Below, piece after piece: positions 24,613 to 36,529 of a DNA stretch of 64,000 bases. The notes under the pieces were generated by a model. That model had not been told where the DNA came from. It saw only the letters and a list, made by a program, of their open reading frames with translations, and searched no databases. The stretch comes from Wurfbainia villosa (Eukaryota; Streptophyta; Magnoliopsida; Zingiberales; Zingiberaceae). Where the stretch lies: positions 91,682,753 through 91,746,752 of the forward strand of contig CM046000.1 of assembly GCA_025175895.1 (NCBI GenBank), given 5' to 3'. The first letter of the stretch is position 1, and the number at the start of each line of letters is the position of its first letter. The position numbers and the translations under genes were made by a program.

Positions 24613-25675
24613 ATAGCCTGGTTTGGGAGTTGGATAGAGAAATATTGACCGTTGAGGTGAGGTAGGAGGAAAGGGATGTAGTGTGTGATATATGACTTGG
24701 GTCAGCTAGAACTGACTGGGGGAAATAAACTGAGTTAATAAGGTGGTGACGCAAGGTAGGACGAAGAAGTCTGATGGCTTGAAGGAAACTAGATAAGCAA
24801 CCTAGAGAGTTAGTCAAGGAATGACTCAAGAAGCGAGTCGAGAAGCGATTCGGGGAATTAAGGAGAATATAAGTGAGTGAGCCTTATGGTTGGAGTGGGG
24901 CTAATTATCAACTCAGCGAGCCGAGTTGAGTCAAATACACCCTAGCTTAAGTAAACCAGAAGGGCGCAAGAAGGTACATCGGAGAGACCCGCCAAGGGTC
25001 ATTCGAGAATGGGACTGTGTCAGTGTAGAAGTCAAAGGGGAAGATGCTCCTCAATACGTGGGCTTATAGAAGTTTGTTACACAATGTAACAAACTGGGAC
25101 CCCGCATAAGAACCCTAGGAATCTCCATTTCCTATCCTCTTAACAGAATTGTTCCTTAAGCAAACAGGGTTCTGCATGTGGACGGTGATCCCGAATGGTT
25201 TGTTACATCGCAACTGGCTTCGGGAGAACAGGTATAAAGGAGGAGAAAGAAGGAAGAAGAGGGAGTTCGATCAATAAATTTTCATCCACGGGGAGCTTCC
25301 AGAGACGAAACTAGGGGGAAGACTGAGAATAGAGGGAGAAGGAGATCAGAGAAGGGAGAAGAAGGTGGAGGGCCAACATAATTTCCTTCATCTCTTTACC
25401 TTGTATACATCTTGATCTGTAAGAGGTTTTCTCCACCTCCGGAAGTACTTCCAAGAAGGAGGGATTTTATAGTTAAGGTATTTAGCATCATAGCTCGCTT
25501 TAGAGTTCATCTCGTGGAGTAGAAATTAGAATTCTGAACCACGTTAAATCTTGTGTCATTGCTCTTTGTGACTTGTTTCCTAGTTATCAACTTTTACTAT
25601 TGCAGTTGGAGAGGACCCTAAGCCTCTGTGACGTCATCATCTTCTTCATAAGGAGGTGAAAAATCTAGACCCGCA
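24613..25675 (+). repeat. 5' LTR of the Tat element (left edge approximate)
   Basis: About 1 kb between the gag remnant of element C and the primer site. It holds a TATAAAGG box at 25232, then purine-rich DNA and a leader-like end. No partner LTR is in the window, so the edges cannot be proven. The frame at 24611-24829 is not a gene. Confidence 0.5.
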
Positions 25676-25678
25676 TCG

Positions 25679-25696
25679 GTTGGTGCTTATGGGAAC
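25679..25696 (+). other. Degraded primer binding site of the Tat element
   Basis: GTTGGTGCTTATGGGAAC resembles the Tat primer site TTGGCGCCGTCTGTGGGAAC with losses. It stands directly after the presumed LTR end and before gag, where it should be. Confidence 0.5.
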
Positions 25697-25702
25697 ACTT
25701 CT

Positions 25703-26973
25703 GTGGAGCAAGACGTCGAGATGCCTTTACAAGAGATCCCTCTTCCAATAGCCTCTATCGTAGAGGAAGGCTCTATCACTTTGCTACCATCCCAGCTGAA
25801 GGCCATGGTACACGCTACTGTATTTGAAGCCCTGGTTAGAGAAAGGAAAAGGATGGGATATCTTCATCCCCATTCCGAGGAGCCTTCTCAGAGGGAGCCA
25901 CCGCTGGAAGGACCTTCTCACATCCTCCTGCCTAGCCCCTAAGAAATTGAAATATTGCTAGGGGAAGTGTCGATGGGGAGGACATATCAGTACCCTATCC
26001 TAGCGGCATAGACTAGACATGAAGACCATGAGGAGAGACAGCCCACCAAGGCACCAAACCCTGACGAGCCATGTCCATTCACTAAGGACATCATATTGGA
26101 GCAACCACCCCCGCACTTTCAAGCTCCTCAGGTGGGGATGTACAATGGAAATTCAGATCCCGAGGAGCACTTATCTCAATTTGAGGGGGTCGCCTCCCTT
26201 CATTGTTATTCAAATGCCCTCAAATACAGAGCTTTCCGCATCACCCTGACGGCTTCTGCTCAAAGATGGTTTGGATCCTTACCCCCTGGCTCTATTATAT
26301 GTTTTGCATATTTCAAAGGAGTCTTTCTTCAACAGTTTTCTAGTTGTAAAACTTATAAGCATGACGCTTCTATCTTGTTGCATTTAAAACAAGAGTCCTC
26401 AGAATCTTTAAGGAGTTACGTTCATCGTTTCATTGCCACTGCTAGGGAAATCCCCTCAGTGATGCCTGATATCTTGAGAGTGGCTATCCAACACGAGTTG
26501 AAGGAAGGACCCTTTCTCAGCTCCTTTTTAAGAAATCTGGTCGCTAGCTATAAAGAGTTGCTAGGTCGTGTTGAGGAGTATATTAATGAAGAGGAGGGGT
26601 TGAGAGTGAGAAGAGGCCTACGTCTACCCCTATAGAAAGAAACCCCCCCCCTCTAGTCCCCCGAGGACCTCCCAGGAGGGAATACATTAGGTCTTTCTTG
26701 CCTGGAGCACCTCGGTCACGACCAGTGGTGTGGGGGATTCATCCTGCCCCTCCCTTGCGAATTATGGCTACAAAAATCTTACCTCCCCCGCGGACATGGA
26801 AAGAAGGGGAAATGGTGACATATGACCAGCAGGGTATTCTTCAGCGCCCAATGGGGTACAAGGAATCCCTGATAATCCCTCAACTCCACTCTTTTGCCAA
26901 TACCACACCGAGTATGGTCACACTAGTCACCAATGTTTCAAGTTGCAAAGTGAGTTGGAGCGCATCAGAGTAG
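25703..26973 (+). pseudogene. Tat gag, interrupted by A2
   Basis: A frame from 25703 and a longer one at 26096-26635 give the Tat/Retand Gag core: DPEEHLSQFEGVASLHCYSN, RITLTASAQRWFGSLPPGSI, the FLQQFSSCKTYK helix, ESLRSYVHRF and LLGRVEEYINEEE. After a stop at about 26635 a further piece (26698-26973) covers the linker to the zinc-knuckle region (NTTPSMVTLVTNVSSCKV, degraded knuckle). The host text stops at AGTAG, the duplicated target of A2, and resumes at 32516. Confidence 0.85.
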
Positions 26974-28202
26974 TGTTGGAGATCGATTGGCCGGCTAGAG
27001 GGGGGTGAATAGCCCTCTTACGATCTATGTCGTATTTTGCTCGTCTACAAAATGTTAACGCAAGTAGAATATGCAAATACAAATAAAACAAAGACAAGCA
27101 AACAAAACAAGCAATACAAACACGGAGATGTAACGTGGTTCACGGCTACGCCGCTAATCCACGGTCCAATTTGTCCACAGTGAATCACTCCACAATCTAT
27201 CCACTAGATCTCTCCTTTGCACAAAGCTAGGTGGAGGTAACCTCTTTTACACAAAGATCACTCTTTTACAATGGAATGAAGATTAGAGCAAGTAGAAGAG
27301 TGGGAAATCATTTAGGGCACTTTGGGAGTAGTTGGGCGTTCAAGCATTAACCCCCCAAAGCCCCATCCCCTTCCTTTTTATAAAGGAAGAGGGTTTCTTC
27401 CCGTTGACACAGGAGCAGTCGACTGATGGCACCCATCAGTCGACTGGTCCTGTAGTCGTTGCCCAATAACGGCTGCTTTCCACGTTGGATTCCATCCAAC
27501 GGTATTGGCATCAATCGACTGATGGCACCCATCAGTCGACTGATGTCAATCAGTCGAGTCCTCAACGAGGTCGACTCCACTCTGTGCCCGTGCCGCGGTG
27601 CCATCGATCGTATCGTCCCTTGGCGGTCGGTCGATCAAGCTCATCGATTATGCCCATGCCGTGATCGGTGATCAACATTCGGTGGACTTAAACCGGTCCG
27701 ATCGACCCATCGACTCGGAAGCGATCGGCGCCGCCATGACATGGTAGTCGACTGGTGTCGGGAAAACTCATCCGACACTTGACCAAATTGCCAAGTTTCA
27801 CCTAAGAGCTACCCCTTCCCGGGTTACAATCGCTCACTCTCATCCCTCGGAGTCCCTCGCCTTTGAAGTTCTCTTCGTTCGCGTCCACGTCCCTCGGCAG
27901 CATCAGGCGCACGACTCTGCAATGCTCCTTCGCGTCTCTTGCCTCGAAGTCTACTTCCTCCGGCTTCACTCCAAGCTCCTCGTCCGACGGTCCCTCGGAT
28001 GCTCCAAGCGCACGGCTTCCGCAAAGCTATCCTTCACCGACTCAAGGCATGAGTCATGAGATGTGAAACTCGCCATGGCTCCATGTGCGAATTACTAAGT
28101 CCTGCACGACTTCAACGCACATATCAAATCAACATAACACACTAACTTAAACCCTTTGCCACACACATCAAAACCTTATCATGGCAAGAGATTGCCCTAA
28201 CA
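26974..28202 (-). repeat. 3' LTR of A2
   Basis: 1229 bp, plus-strand ends TGTTGGAGATCG and CCCTAACA. TATAAAAA on the minus strand at 27382-27375. The CAGTCGACTG segment (27415-27560) is intact, and the part 27600-27745 is scrambled relative to the partner LTR. Confidence 0.93.
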
Positions 28203-28220
28203 ATCTCCCCCTTTTTGATG
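28203..28220 (-). other. Polypurine tract of A2
   Basis: The minus strand reads CATCAAAAAGGGGGAGAT, followed by the LTR start. It is the same as in A1. Confidence 0.85.
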
Positions 28221-29505
28221 TGTGGCAATCCGTTTAAGTTAGGTAAAAATATTTGATATAAATTTCTAAGGTAAGAAAGCATGTAAACATAAACATTTGA
28301 TAGCAACATGCAACTCCCCCTTAATCCATGAAACTCCCAATATATTTCTCCCCCTATCATGATCATATCATTTCTCCTCCTAAATATACTCCCTTTTACT
28401 TAAACATACATTTCTCCCCCTTTGACACCATCAAATAGATTAATACTAAGTTAAAAACACATGGCATCAAGTCTAATAGAAAGAAAATACCATAAGGTGA
28501 TTTAAAATCAGAATTCAGCCTTTACTGGTCTGATATTCAGGCCATCAGTCGACTGGTTCAGATACCAGTTGACTGGCACATGATTTTCGGGATTTTCTGA
28601 TTTTCGGACCGAATTTCAGAAATGCATTAAAAATTCTAGAAAATTCAAAAAAATCATGAAATTTGGGGAACACATTTCTTTTAAGTATATCTTTCAGTGA
28701 AAAATAGGTTTTTATGAAAAATCATTATATTTCCACGTATTTGCCAAAAATCCAAAAGCTTTAAAATTCACTAGGTTTTTGATCATGAGAGTATCAAGTT
28801 TAGCACCTAGTTTTGGTTTTAATTGTTTCAAAACATGAATACATAGATTTTAGATTAAGAAATTGTTTTGAAAACATATGAAATATCCAACCATGATCTT
28901 TGGGCAATATGTCTATGAATTAAACATAAGCCTTCCCCATGATTGGACTATTATTGCTATTTTGATACTTTAAATGACCATCTAAATGTCATAGGCATTA
29001 GTGGACATTTGTATCATCCTAACATCTCACTCATGCTAAGTTTTCAATCAAAGTAGCCTATGGTGAGTGTGAGATGTATCCTAGGAGGTATTTATACATA
29101 CTTAGCCATTATATTCATGCAATTCTATCATGGTTAAGTATCATCCTAACACTCTACATGATCACAAAGACATATATGAATTAATTTTACATTATGATCA
29201 TTAAACACATGTATTCATTGAGTTGTTATCATGCATTAGGTATTATGTCATGATAATAAACAAAGTATCACCTAAAGCATGATTCAAACCTATTTCCCAT
29301 GATTATGTGCCAAATATCAATATCATAAATCATGATTGCAAACATGTGTAACAATTACATTAATCATCATGATTTAAGCATTATTATCTATTTATGGGCA
29401 CGTTATCATCACCCAATACTATTCTAAAAATGTTGTCCCGTCATCCTAAGTCAACCAAAATATGATATAGGTCAATTGCATATGGTTGACTACCCTAGAG
29501 TTATC
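28221..29505 (-). other. Non-coding spacer of A2
   Basis: Collinear with 480-1717 of A1 and closely similar. No gene is seen. It includes the palindrome patch CATCAGTCGACTGG (28550), which in A1 reads CATCGGTCGTTGG (770-784), and repeated polypurine-like runs at 28314-28420. Confidence 0.7.
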
Positions 29506-31279
29506 CTAACCCTTAAGGATGGATTTTGGAACCCAAAATAAGTTCTTTCCTATTGGGTTCACTAAGTATTCCTTGGGGATCCATTTCCTAGCTATTACTT
29601 TCTTCTTATCTTGTCCCCTAGCTATTAGGCATTTGTAGGTCTTTTCATTTTTCTTTTCCTTGTAGCCTAGGCCCTTTTTGTTGAAGCTAGCTCTTTGGCT
29701 CCCAATAATCTTATTTAATGTGTTGGAGCCAATTGTGAATTTTTCTAGGGCTTTGGTTAAATAGTCTACCTTTTCCCTTAGGGTCCTATTTTCATTTATA
29801 CATGCATCACTAACATCTAATGGCACATAAAGATCATGTGAGCATGCATCATTTAAGCTAGAAGAAATATTATCATTTAAGCATGCATTTTCTAGCTTAT
29901 TTTTCAATGCCTTAATTTGATTAAGCATGCTTTTATTTTTATTTTTCATTCCAAATAAGTCCTTAGTTAAACTAGAAATTATGGAAACTATTTTCTTAGG
30001 AGAGGCATTCGTTACCATAGTTTCCATGTCCTCTTCTTCTTCGGATGATGAGGATGTAGAAGCTCCCCCTTCATTTGATCTCTCCCCACTTGAGCTTGAT
30101 TCTTCATTTTCAGTGGAGGAGGAGCAATCCGAGTCATGAAGAGCCATTAGTGCTAGGTTGGAATAGACATGCTCTTCTTCTTCGGATGAGGATGAGGAAG
30201 CAAGGTCATCCCATGTCTTTGCTTTGAGTGTCATGGCCTTCCCTTTTCCTTTTGCCTTCTTTTCTTCTTCCTTTCTCTTGCTCCCCTTCTTCTTCCTCTT
30301 TTCTTCTTTCTTTTTCTTCTCTTTCTTGCTCTTGTTTAGGAGGGGACAATTATCCCTTATGTGTCCCTCTCCTTGGCAATTGTAGCATATGACCTTCCCC
30401 CTTGGTCTTCTATTCCTATCATTAGATTTATTAAAATGAAAACCCTTTAAAGCACGTCTTACCCTCCTTACCATATATGCTTCTTCGGTGCTATCCATGG
30501 AGGAGGATGAGGATGCTTCATCATCGGAGGAGAAGGGGATTTCCATCTTCTTCTTCTCCTTGTTCGCTATCAAAGCTACTCCTCTTGAGGGTTGAATTCT
30601 AGGCTCTTCTTGTATTCCTTCAAGCCTAGTTTCGTGGAGCTCCATTGTTGAGAAAAAATTCCTCCAAGGTACTTACTTCCAAGTTCTTGGAGATGTAAAA
30701 TGAATCCACCATGGAGCTCCATCTTGAGGACCGGGAAAAGGCATCTATGGCCTTCATTACCATATCCCGGTTGGAGAGCTTTTCTCCTACACTTGTTAGC
30801 CCAATTAATATTTCTTTAAATCTAGAATGTAGGGAAGTTACCTTTTCTCCCTTTTCTAATTTGATGTTTGAGAGTTGGGAGCGGAGGAGGTCTCTCCTAG
30901 CTAGCTTGGCCTTGGATGTGCCTTCATGGAGTTCTACAAGTTTTTCCCACATCTCTTTGGCGCTAGCACATTCTCCGATCCGGTTGATCTCTTGTTGAGG
31001 GAGCACATTGAGAAGATAATGTTTTTCCTTTGAGTTTGCAAGGTGCTCCTCTCTTTGCTTCTTAGTCCAACGTGATTTTTCAATTGGTTCACCCCTTTCA
31101 TCCCTAGGCAACTCGAAACCATTTTCTATTATAAGCATAATATCAAAATCGGTCTCGAAGAATACCTCCATTCTCTTTTTCCACCAAGAGAATTCGCCGT
31201 CGAACTTCGGTGGGTGGATGTTTGAGCCGGCCATTTTTGATGTAGAGCTTGTTGTGGCGGTTAGTCCGGTGACAAGCAA
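29506..31279 (-). pseudogene. Gag of A2 with one single-base frameshift
   Basis: Two frames, 31279-30626 (N-terminal part, WWKKRMEVFF and RDLLRSQLSN core) and 30645-29506 (acidic linker, zinc knuckle CYNCQGEGHIRDNC, Ser/Glu clusters, coiled coil, end WVPKSILKG), together match the intact A1 Gag. They are separated by one extra base: the plus strand has a run of six A at about 30654-30659 where A1 has five (2863-2867). Everything else is open, so either a recent mutation or a homopolymer sequencing error explains it. Confidence 0.9.
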
Positions 31280-31283
31280 CCTT

Positions 31284-31295
31284 GCTCTGATACCA
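31284..31295 (-). other. Primer binding site (tRNA-iMet) of A2
   Basis: The minus strand reads TGGTATCAGAGC, two bases inside the 5' LTR at 31298. Confidence 0.95.
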
Positions 31296-31297
31296 CT

Positions 31298-32510
31298 TGT
31301 TGGAGATCGATTGGCCGGCTAGAGGGGGGTGAATAGCCCTCTTACGATGTATGTCGTATTTTGCTCGTCTACAAAATATTAGCGCAAGCGGAATATGCAA
31401 ATACAAATAAAACAAAGACAAGCAAACAAAACAAGCAATACAAACACGGAGATGTAACGTGGTTCACGGCTACGCCGCTAATCCACGGTCTGATTCGTCC
31501 ACGGTGAATCACTCCGCAATCTATCCACTAGATCTCTCCTTTGCATAAAGCTAGGTGGAGGTAACCTCTTTTACACAAAGATCACTCTTCTACAATGGAA
31601 TGAAGATTAGAGCAAGTAGAAGAGTGGGAAATCGTTTAGGGCACTTTGGGAGTAGTTGGGCGTTCAAGCATTAACCCCCCAAAGCCCCATCCCCTTCCTT
31701 TTTATAGAGGAAGAGGGTTTCTTCCCGTTGACACAGGAGCAGTCGACTGATGGCACCCATCAGTCGACTGGTCCTGTAGCCGTTGCCCAATAACGGCTGC
31801 TTTCCACGTTGGATTCCATCCAACGGTATTGGCATCAGTCGACTGATGGCACCCATCAGTCGACTGATGTCAATCAGTCGAGTCCTCAACGAGGTCGACT
31901 CCACTCTGTGCCCGTGCACAGTGCCATCGATCATTGCCCTCCTTAGCGGTCGGTGATCGCTCATCGATCCCATGCCGACGGTCGGTGATCAACTGGTCGG
32001 TGACTTAAACGATCGATCGACTATCGACTCGGCGAAGCGCGCCATGACATGGTAGTCGACTGGTGTCGGGAAAACTCATCCGACACTTGGCCAAATAGCC
32101 AAGTTTCACCTAAGAGCTACCCCTTCCCGGGTTACAATCGCTCACTCTCATCCCTCGGAGTCCCTCGCCTTCGAAGTTCTCTTCGTTCGCGGCCACGTCC
32201 CTCGACAGCATCAGGCGCACGGCTCTGCAATGCTCCTTCGCATCTCTTGCCTCGAAGTCTACTTCCTCCGGCTTCACTCCAAGCTCCTCGTCCGGCGGTC
32301 CCTCGGATGCTCCAAGCGCACGGCTTCTGCAAAGCTATCCTTCACTGACTCAAGGCACGAGTCATGAGATGTGAAACTCGCCATGGCTCCATGTGCGAAT
32401 TACTAAGTCCTGCACAACTTCAACGCACATATCAAATCAACATAACACACTAACTTAAACCCTTTGCCACACACATCAAAACCTTATCATGGCAAGAGAT
32501 TGCCCTAATA
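31298..32510 (-). repeat. 5' LTR of A2
   Basis: 1213 bp. Its outer end reads CCCTAATA where the partner has CCCTAACA, so the terminal CA is mutated. TATAAAAA on the minus strand at 31706-31699. It is near-identical to 26974-28202 except in about 31910-32060, where the palindrome-derived text differs in most positions. Confidence 0.93.
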
Positions 32511-32515
32511 AGTAG

Positions 32516-33302
32516 AATACCCCCATTTGTAGCCACAGATGGGAAATCAAGCGAGAAGAGGTTGTCAGCCAAATATTGTTTGTCCAAGACCCTACAATAG
32601 AAGGCCCTAAGCTCTCCTCCTGCCAGGTCCACAGCCACACAACCAGGAAGGTACTTCATAAGAAGGGTCAGCTAGTGAGGACGCATTGCCTGTTCTAGGT
32701 ACTCGGGGAGTCATAAATGTTATTGCTGGAGAACCTAATGATGGTAATTCCAATAGAGCCAGAAAGTCATACACCTGCCTCATAGAGAGTTTGGCTATCG
32801 AAGCATACTGAGCCATTCAGAGTACTCCACTGATATCCTTCGGACCCAAAGATCTATAAGGTGTCCTGTTGCCCCACACCGATGCTCTGGTGATCAGGGT
32901 CTCTCTGGCCAACTATGAGGGAGGTCAAGTCCTAGTTGACTCGTAAAGTTCTGTTAATATTCTTTTTCAGGAAGCATTTGGACAGATACAGCTAGGAAAT
33001 GTGCAGTTAGAGGATGTCGCAACTCCTCTCTTTGGTTTTGCTAGGCACATGGTGCATCCTAGTGGGAAAATCTCTTTATCACTTACTTTGGGCACAAGGC
33101 TCAGTCAGAAGACTAATATAATTTTTTTCCTCGTGGTGGATGCTCCTTCCACCTATAATGTCATTTTGGGTCATCCCTTTTTGTCAATTTTTTAGGCGGT
33201 GACCTCCCCCTACCCTACCATCAGAAGATAAAATTCCTAATCGGAAAGCTCATTGAAAAAGTACGAGGGGAGCAGAGAGCAGCTCAAAGTTGTTACATCT
33301 AG
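32516..33302 (+). pseudogene. Tat protease region
   Basis: Conceptual translation, with stops, gives the Tat pre-protease and retropepsin domain: ALVIRVSLANYEGGQVLVDS, then an in-frame TAA (32943-32945) where the active-site Gly of D-S-G should be, then SSVNILFQEAFGQIQLG, FFLVVDAPSTYNVILGHPFL. The second flap and the ILG motif are preserved. Function is lost by the stop in the catalytic triplet. Confidence 0.82.
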
Positions 33303-34640
33303 ATGGTGAGGGATGACCAGAAGAAAGCTAGGGTGGACGACCCCAAGGGAAAGATTGTCATTGCTTCAGGAGTATATGTGCTAGAAGAGTCCCCTCCCAA
33401 GGCGGAAAAGATGGAGGAGGGAGAGTCTATGGAGATAGCCCCCGGAAAGGTCACTCGGTTGACTCAAAAGCTAGAGGTGAAGGAAGAGCTCGTTACTTGC
33501 TTGCGGAGGAATGAAGACATCTTTGCCAAGGATGTGCACAACCTCACTGGAATTAACCCTCTGATTGCTGAACATCACCTCAACCTCATTCGGGGAGTCC
33601 AACCCGTTCAACAGAAGAGGCGACACTTCGTACTAGAGAAGGATAAGGTCATCGCTGAAGAGGTGGATAAATTACAACAGGCTGGTCATATTAAAGAGAT
33701 TCAGTTTCTCGAGTGGGTTTCTAACATAGTTTTGGTCTCCAAGCCTTCTGGGCAGTGGAGAATGTGTATTGATTTCTGTGATTTAAATAAAGCGTGCCCT
33801 AAAGACTGCTACCCCTTGCCTCGTATTGATCAGTTAGTTGACTCTATGTGGGGTATGAAGTGGTGTCACTTATGGATGCTTACCAAGGGTATCATCAAAC
33901 TCCCTTGGTGAAGGATGATCAAAAGCGGGTTAGCTTTGTCACAGCGGGAGGGTTGTATGCTTATGTAGTGATACCCTTTGGGCTAAAGAATACATAAGCT
34001 ACAAATCAGAGGCTTATGGATAAGATTTTTGTAGAACAAAAAGGTAAAAATGTGGAAGTATATGTAGATGATATCCTAGTTAAATTAAAAACCACTCAGA
34101 ATTTAGTTGCAGACCTTGAAGAGACTTTTACCACCCTTAGGCGGTACAACATGAAGTTAAATCCAAAGAAATGTTTGTTTAGGGTGAAGAGTGGAAAATT
34201 TTTGGGGTATATTGTGACAAAGAAAGGACTATAGGTCAATCTGGAGAAGGTGCATGCATTATGTAATATGAAGTCGCCCACTAATCTATGGGAGACTCAA
34301 AAATTGGTGGGAAGGATAGTCTCTTTGTCTCACTTTATAGCAAGATCAGCGAACAAGGGGCTACCTTTCTTCCAGATTCTACGAAAGGTTACTCGGTTTC
34401 AGTGGAATGAATAGTGTGAGCAAGCTATCCAGGAATTGAAGAAGTATTTAGCTGAACTCTCTTTGTTGGTCAAACCTATTTCTAGGGAACCGCTATGGAT
34501 GTATTTAGTTGTCTCAAAAGAGCAGTCAGTTCAGTGTTATGGAAGTATGAAGGTTCTCAACAACAACTCATTTATTATACGAGTTATATATTGAAAGGAG
34601 TAGAGTTGCGGTACACCGAGTTGGAAAAATTTACATACAT
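33303..34640 (+). pseudogene. Tat reverse transcriptase, broken
   Basis: A 202-residue frame (33303-33911) contains the RT N-terminus: RRHFVLEKDKVIAEEVDKL, WVSNIVLVSKPSGQWRMCID and LNKACPKDCYPLPRIDQLVD. A frameshift at about 33860 precedes the MDAYQGYHQ region. A second frame (34016-34234) holds the catalytic VYVDDILVK (about 34059) and NPKKCLFRVKSGKFLGYIV. The RT connection continues with stops to about 34640. It is not functional. Confidence 0.88.
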
Positions 34641-36529
34641 TTTAATCTTAATCTCTCACAAGTTGAGGCCTTAATTCCTAGCCCACCCGATAAATGTGTT
34701 GACCAACAATGAGTTAGGTTGGGTGGTTACTAAACCTAACTTTTCAGGAAGGTTAGCCAAATGGGATGTAAAACTAAGTGAATATGACATTCATTACCAT
34801 CCTCGAACCGCTATCAAGGCTCAGCCATTGGCCGACTTTTTAGCTGAGGTACAAATAGGCTGGGAGAGCAACTCGGCGAAAGTAGAAGGAGGAAAGAAGG
34901 TGTGGAGTGTTTTTGTCGACGGATCTTTCGGAACTGCAGGGAACGGAGTTGGAGTGGTTCTTATATCTCCAGAAGGAGAGGAAACCCACATAGCCATTCG
35001 CCTCTGATATAAGGCATCTAACAATGAGGCAGAATATGAAGTCATTTTGGCAGGGTTACAAGCGGCTCAGCAGTGGGAACCACTTCGGTCATTATCCATT
35101 CAGATTTCCAGTTGACAGTGTCACAACTCAAAGGTACTTTCACCATCGGGGAAGAAAGGTTGTAGAAATACTTGGTGGCTTTTGAAAAAGTAAAAGCTCA
35201 TTTTTCACGAGGTAATTCTACAGCAGATCCCAAGAGAAGATAATCAAAAAGTAGATGAGTTGGCTTGGTTGGCTAGTGCCTTAGAGGGGGTGAGACTGTA
35301 GGACTCTGTTTGTGTGGAAGTGCTTGATTCTTTGGTGGTGTGTAATGTGGAAGGCATGGGGTCAAGAAGTGATGGTGCATCTGACTGGAGAACTCATATT
35401 ATGGCATATTTACAGCATGGGAATGTTCCAGCCGGAGGTGGGGCAGCGTCAACCTTGGTAAAGAGGGTGAAGCGATTTACAATCGTTGGTGGAACTCTAT
35501 ACAAAATGTATTTTGGCCGACCTTTGTTGAAGTGCCTAGGAAAGGAAGATGTCGAGTGGCTGCTTCGAGAAATACATGAAGGATATTGTAGCAATCACTT
35601 GGGAGGAAGGGCGTTAACTAGGAAAGTATTATTGGTAGGGTATTTTTTGCCAACTCTTTATCAAGATACAACCCGCCTGGTGAAGACTTGTTCAGCCTAT
35701 CATAAACATAGAAATAGATCAGAGCGCCCTACCGAATTGATGAAAGTTGTGGTTGCTTCCTGCCCCTTTGATCAATGGAGAATGGATATAGTTGGTCCGA
35801 TGCCTACCGCCCCTTTACAGAAGAAATTCTTGTTGGTAGCGATGGATTACTTTTCTAATGGGTGGAAGCAGAACCTTTATCCAAAATTACAGAAAATACA
35901 ATGATACAATTCCTATGGAAGAATATTATATGCCAGTATGAAGTCCCCCGAAGGTTGGTTAGCGATAATGGACATCAATTCCAAGGTCAAAAAATTAGAG
36001 AATGGTGTCAAAATCTCAACATTCAGCAAGCCTTCACCTCAGTGGCTCATCCTCAAGCTAATGGTCAGGCAGAGGTAACTAATAGAATTCTCATTCAAGG
36101 ATTGAAGACTAAGTTAGGCGTCAAGCGAGGGAATTGGGTGGATGAGTTGCCTGGGATACTATGAGCCTACCAGACTACCCCCAAAATAGCCACGGAAGAA
36201 ACTCCGTTTAGCCTGGTGTATGGAACTGAGGTCGTCATACCGGTGGAAGTCATTTTAGGCAATGCCCGAGTCGAAGCTTATGAGCCAGAGCAAAACCAGA
36301 TTGTGCGAAGTATCGAGTTGGATCTATTGGAAGAAAAATGGGAGCAAGCTCGAGTTCAGGTTGAAGCCTACAAACGAAGAATACAACGAGCCTTCAGTAA
36401 AAGGGTAGTGCCTAGGAGGTTTCAAGAAGGTGACTTAGTTTTACGCAAGGTCAACCTTGTCGGGGACCTTGAAAAACTAGCCTCTACTGGGAAGGGTCTT
36501 ACACAATTACCTATCGAATTGCGGGGTTA
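34641..36529 (+). pseudogene. Tat RNase H and integrase, broken
   Basis: RNase H: WSVFVDGSFGTAGNGVGVVL (34895 on) with NNEAEYEVILAGL. Integrase: the 35314-35904 frame has the zinc-binding H-X4-H-like HEGYCSNH, but the last Cys pair reads CSAY, so one zinc ligand is lost (a G-to-A change). The core shows DQWRMDIVGPMP and DYFSN, then a frameshift near 35865, then LVSDNGHQFQG and QAFTSVAHPQANGQAEVTN in a second frame. A third frame (36216-36524) gives FSLVYGTEVVIPVEV. The text stops at the GGTTA target of the copia solo LTR and resumes at 38512. Confidence 0.88.

Larger units (their letters stand above)
26974..32510 (-). mobile_element. Gag-only LTR retrotransposon A2, complete, TSD AGTAG
   Basis: 5537 bp. 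Both LTRs, primer site, gag and polypurine tract are present, with AGTAG at 26969-26973 and 32511-32515. It has no protease, integrase, RT or RNase H. It is the second copy of the A family (A1 at 1-4682). It lies in the gag/protease region of the Tat element, in the opposite orientation. Since A2 is complete with both LTRs and a target duplication, it moved as a gag-only element and was not made by deletion in place. Confidence 0.95.
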
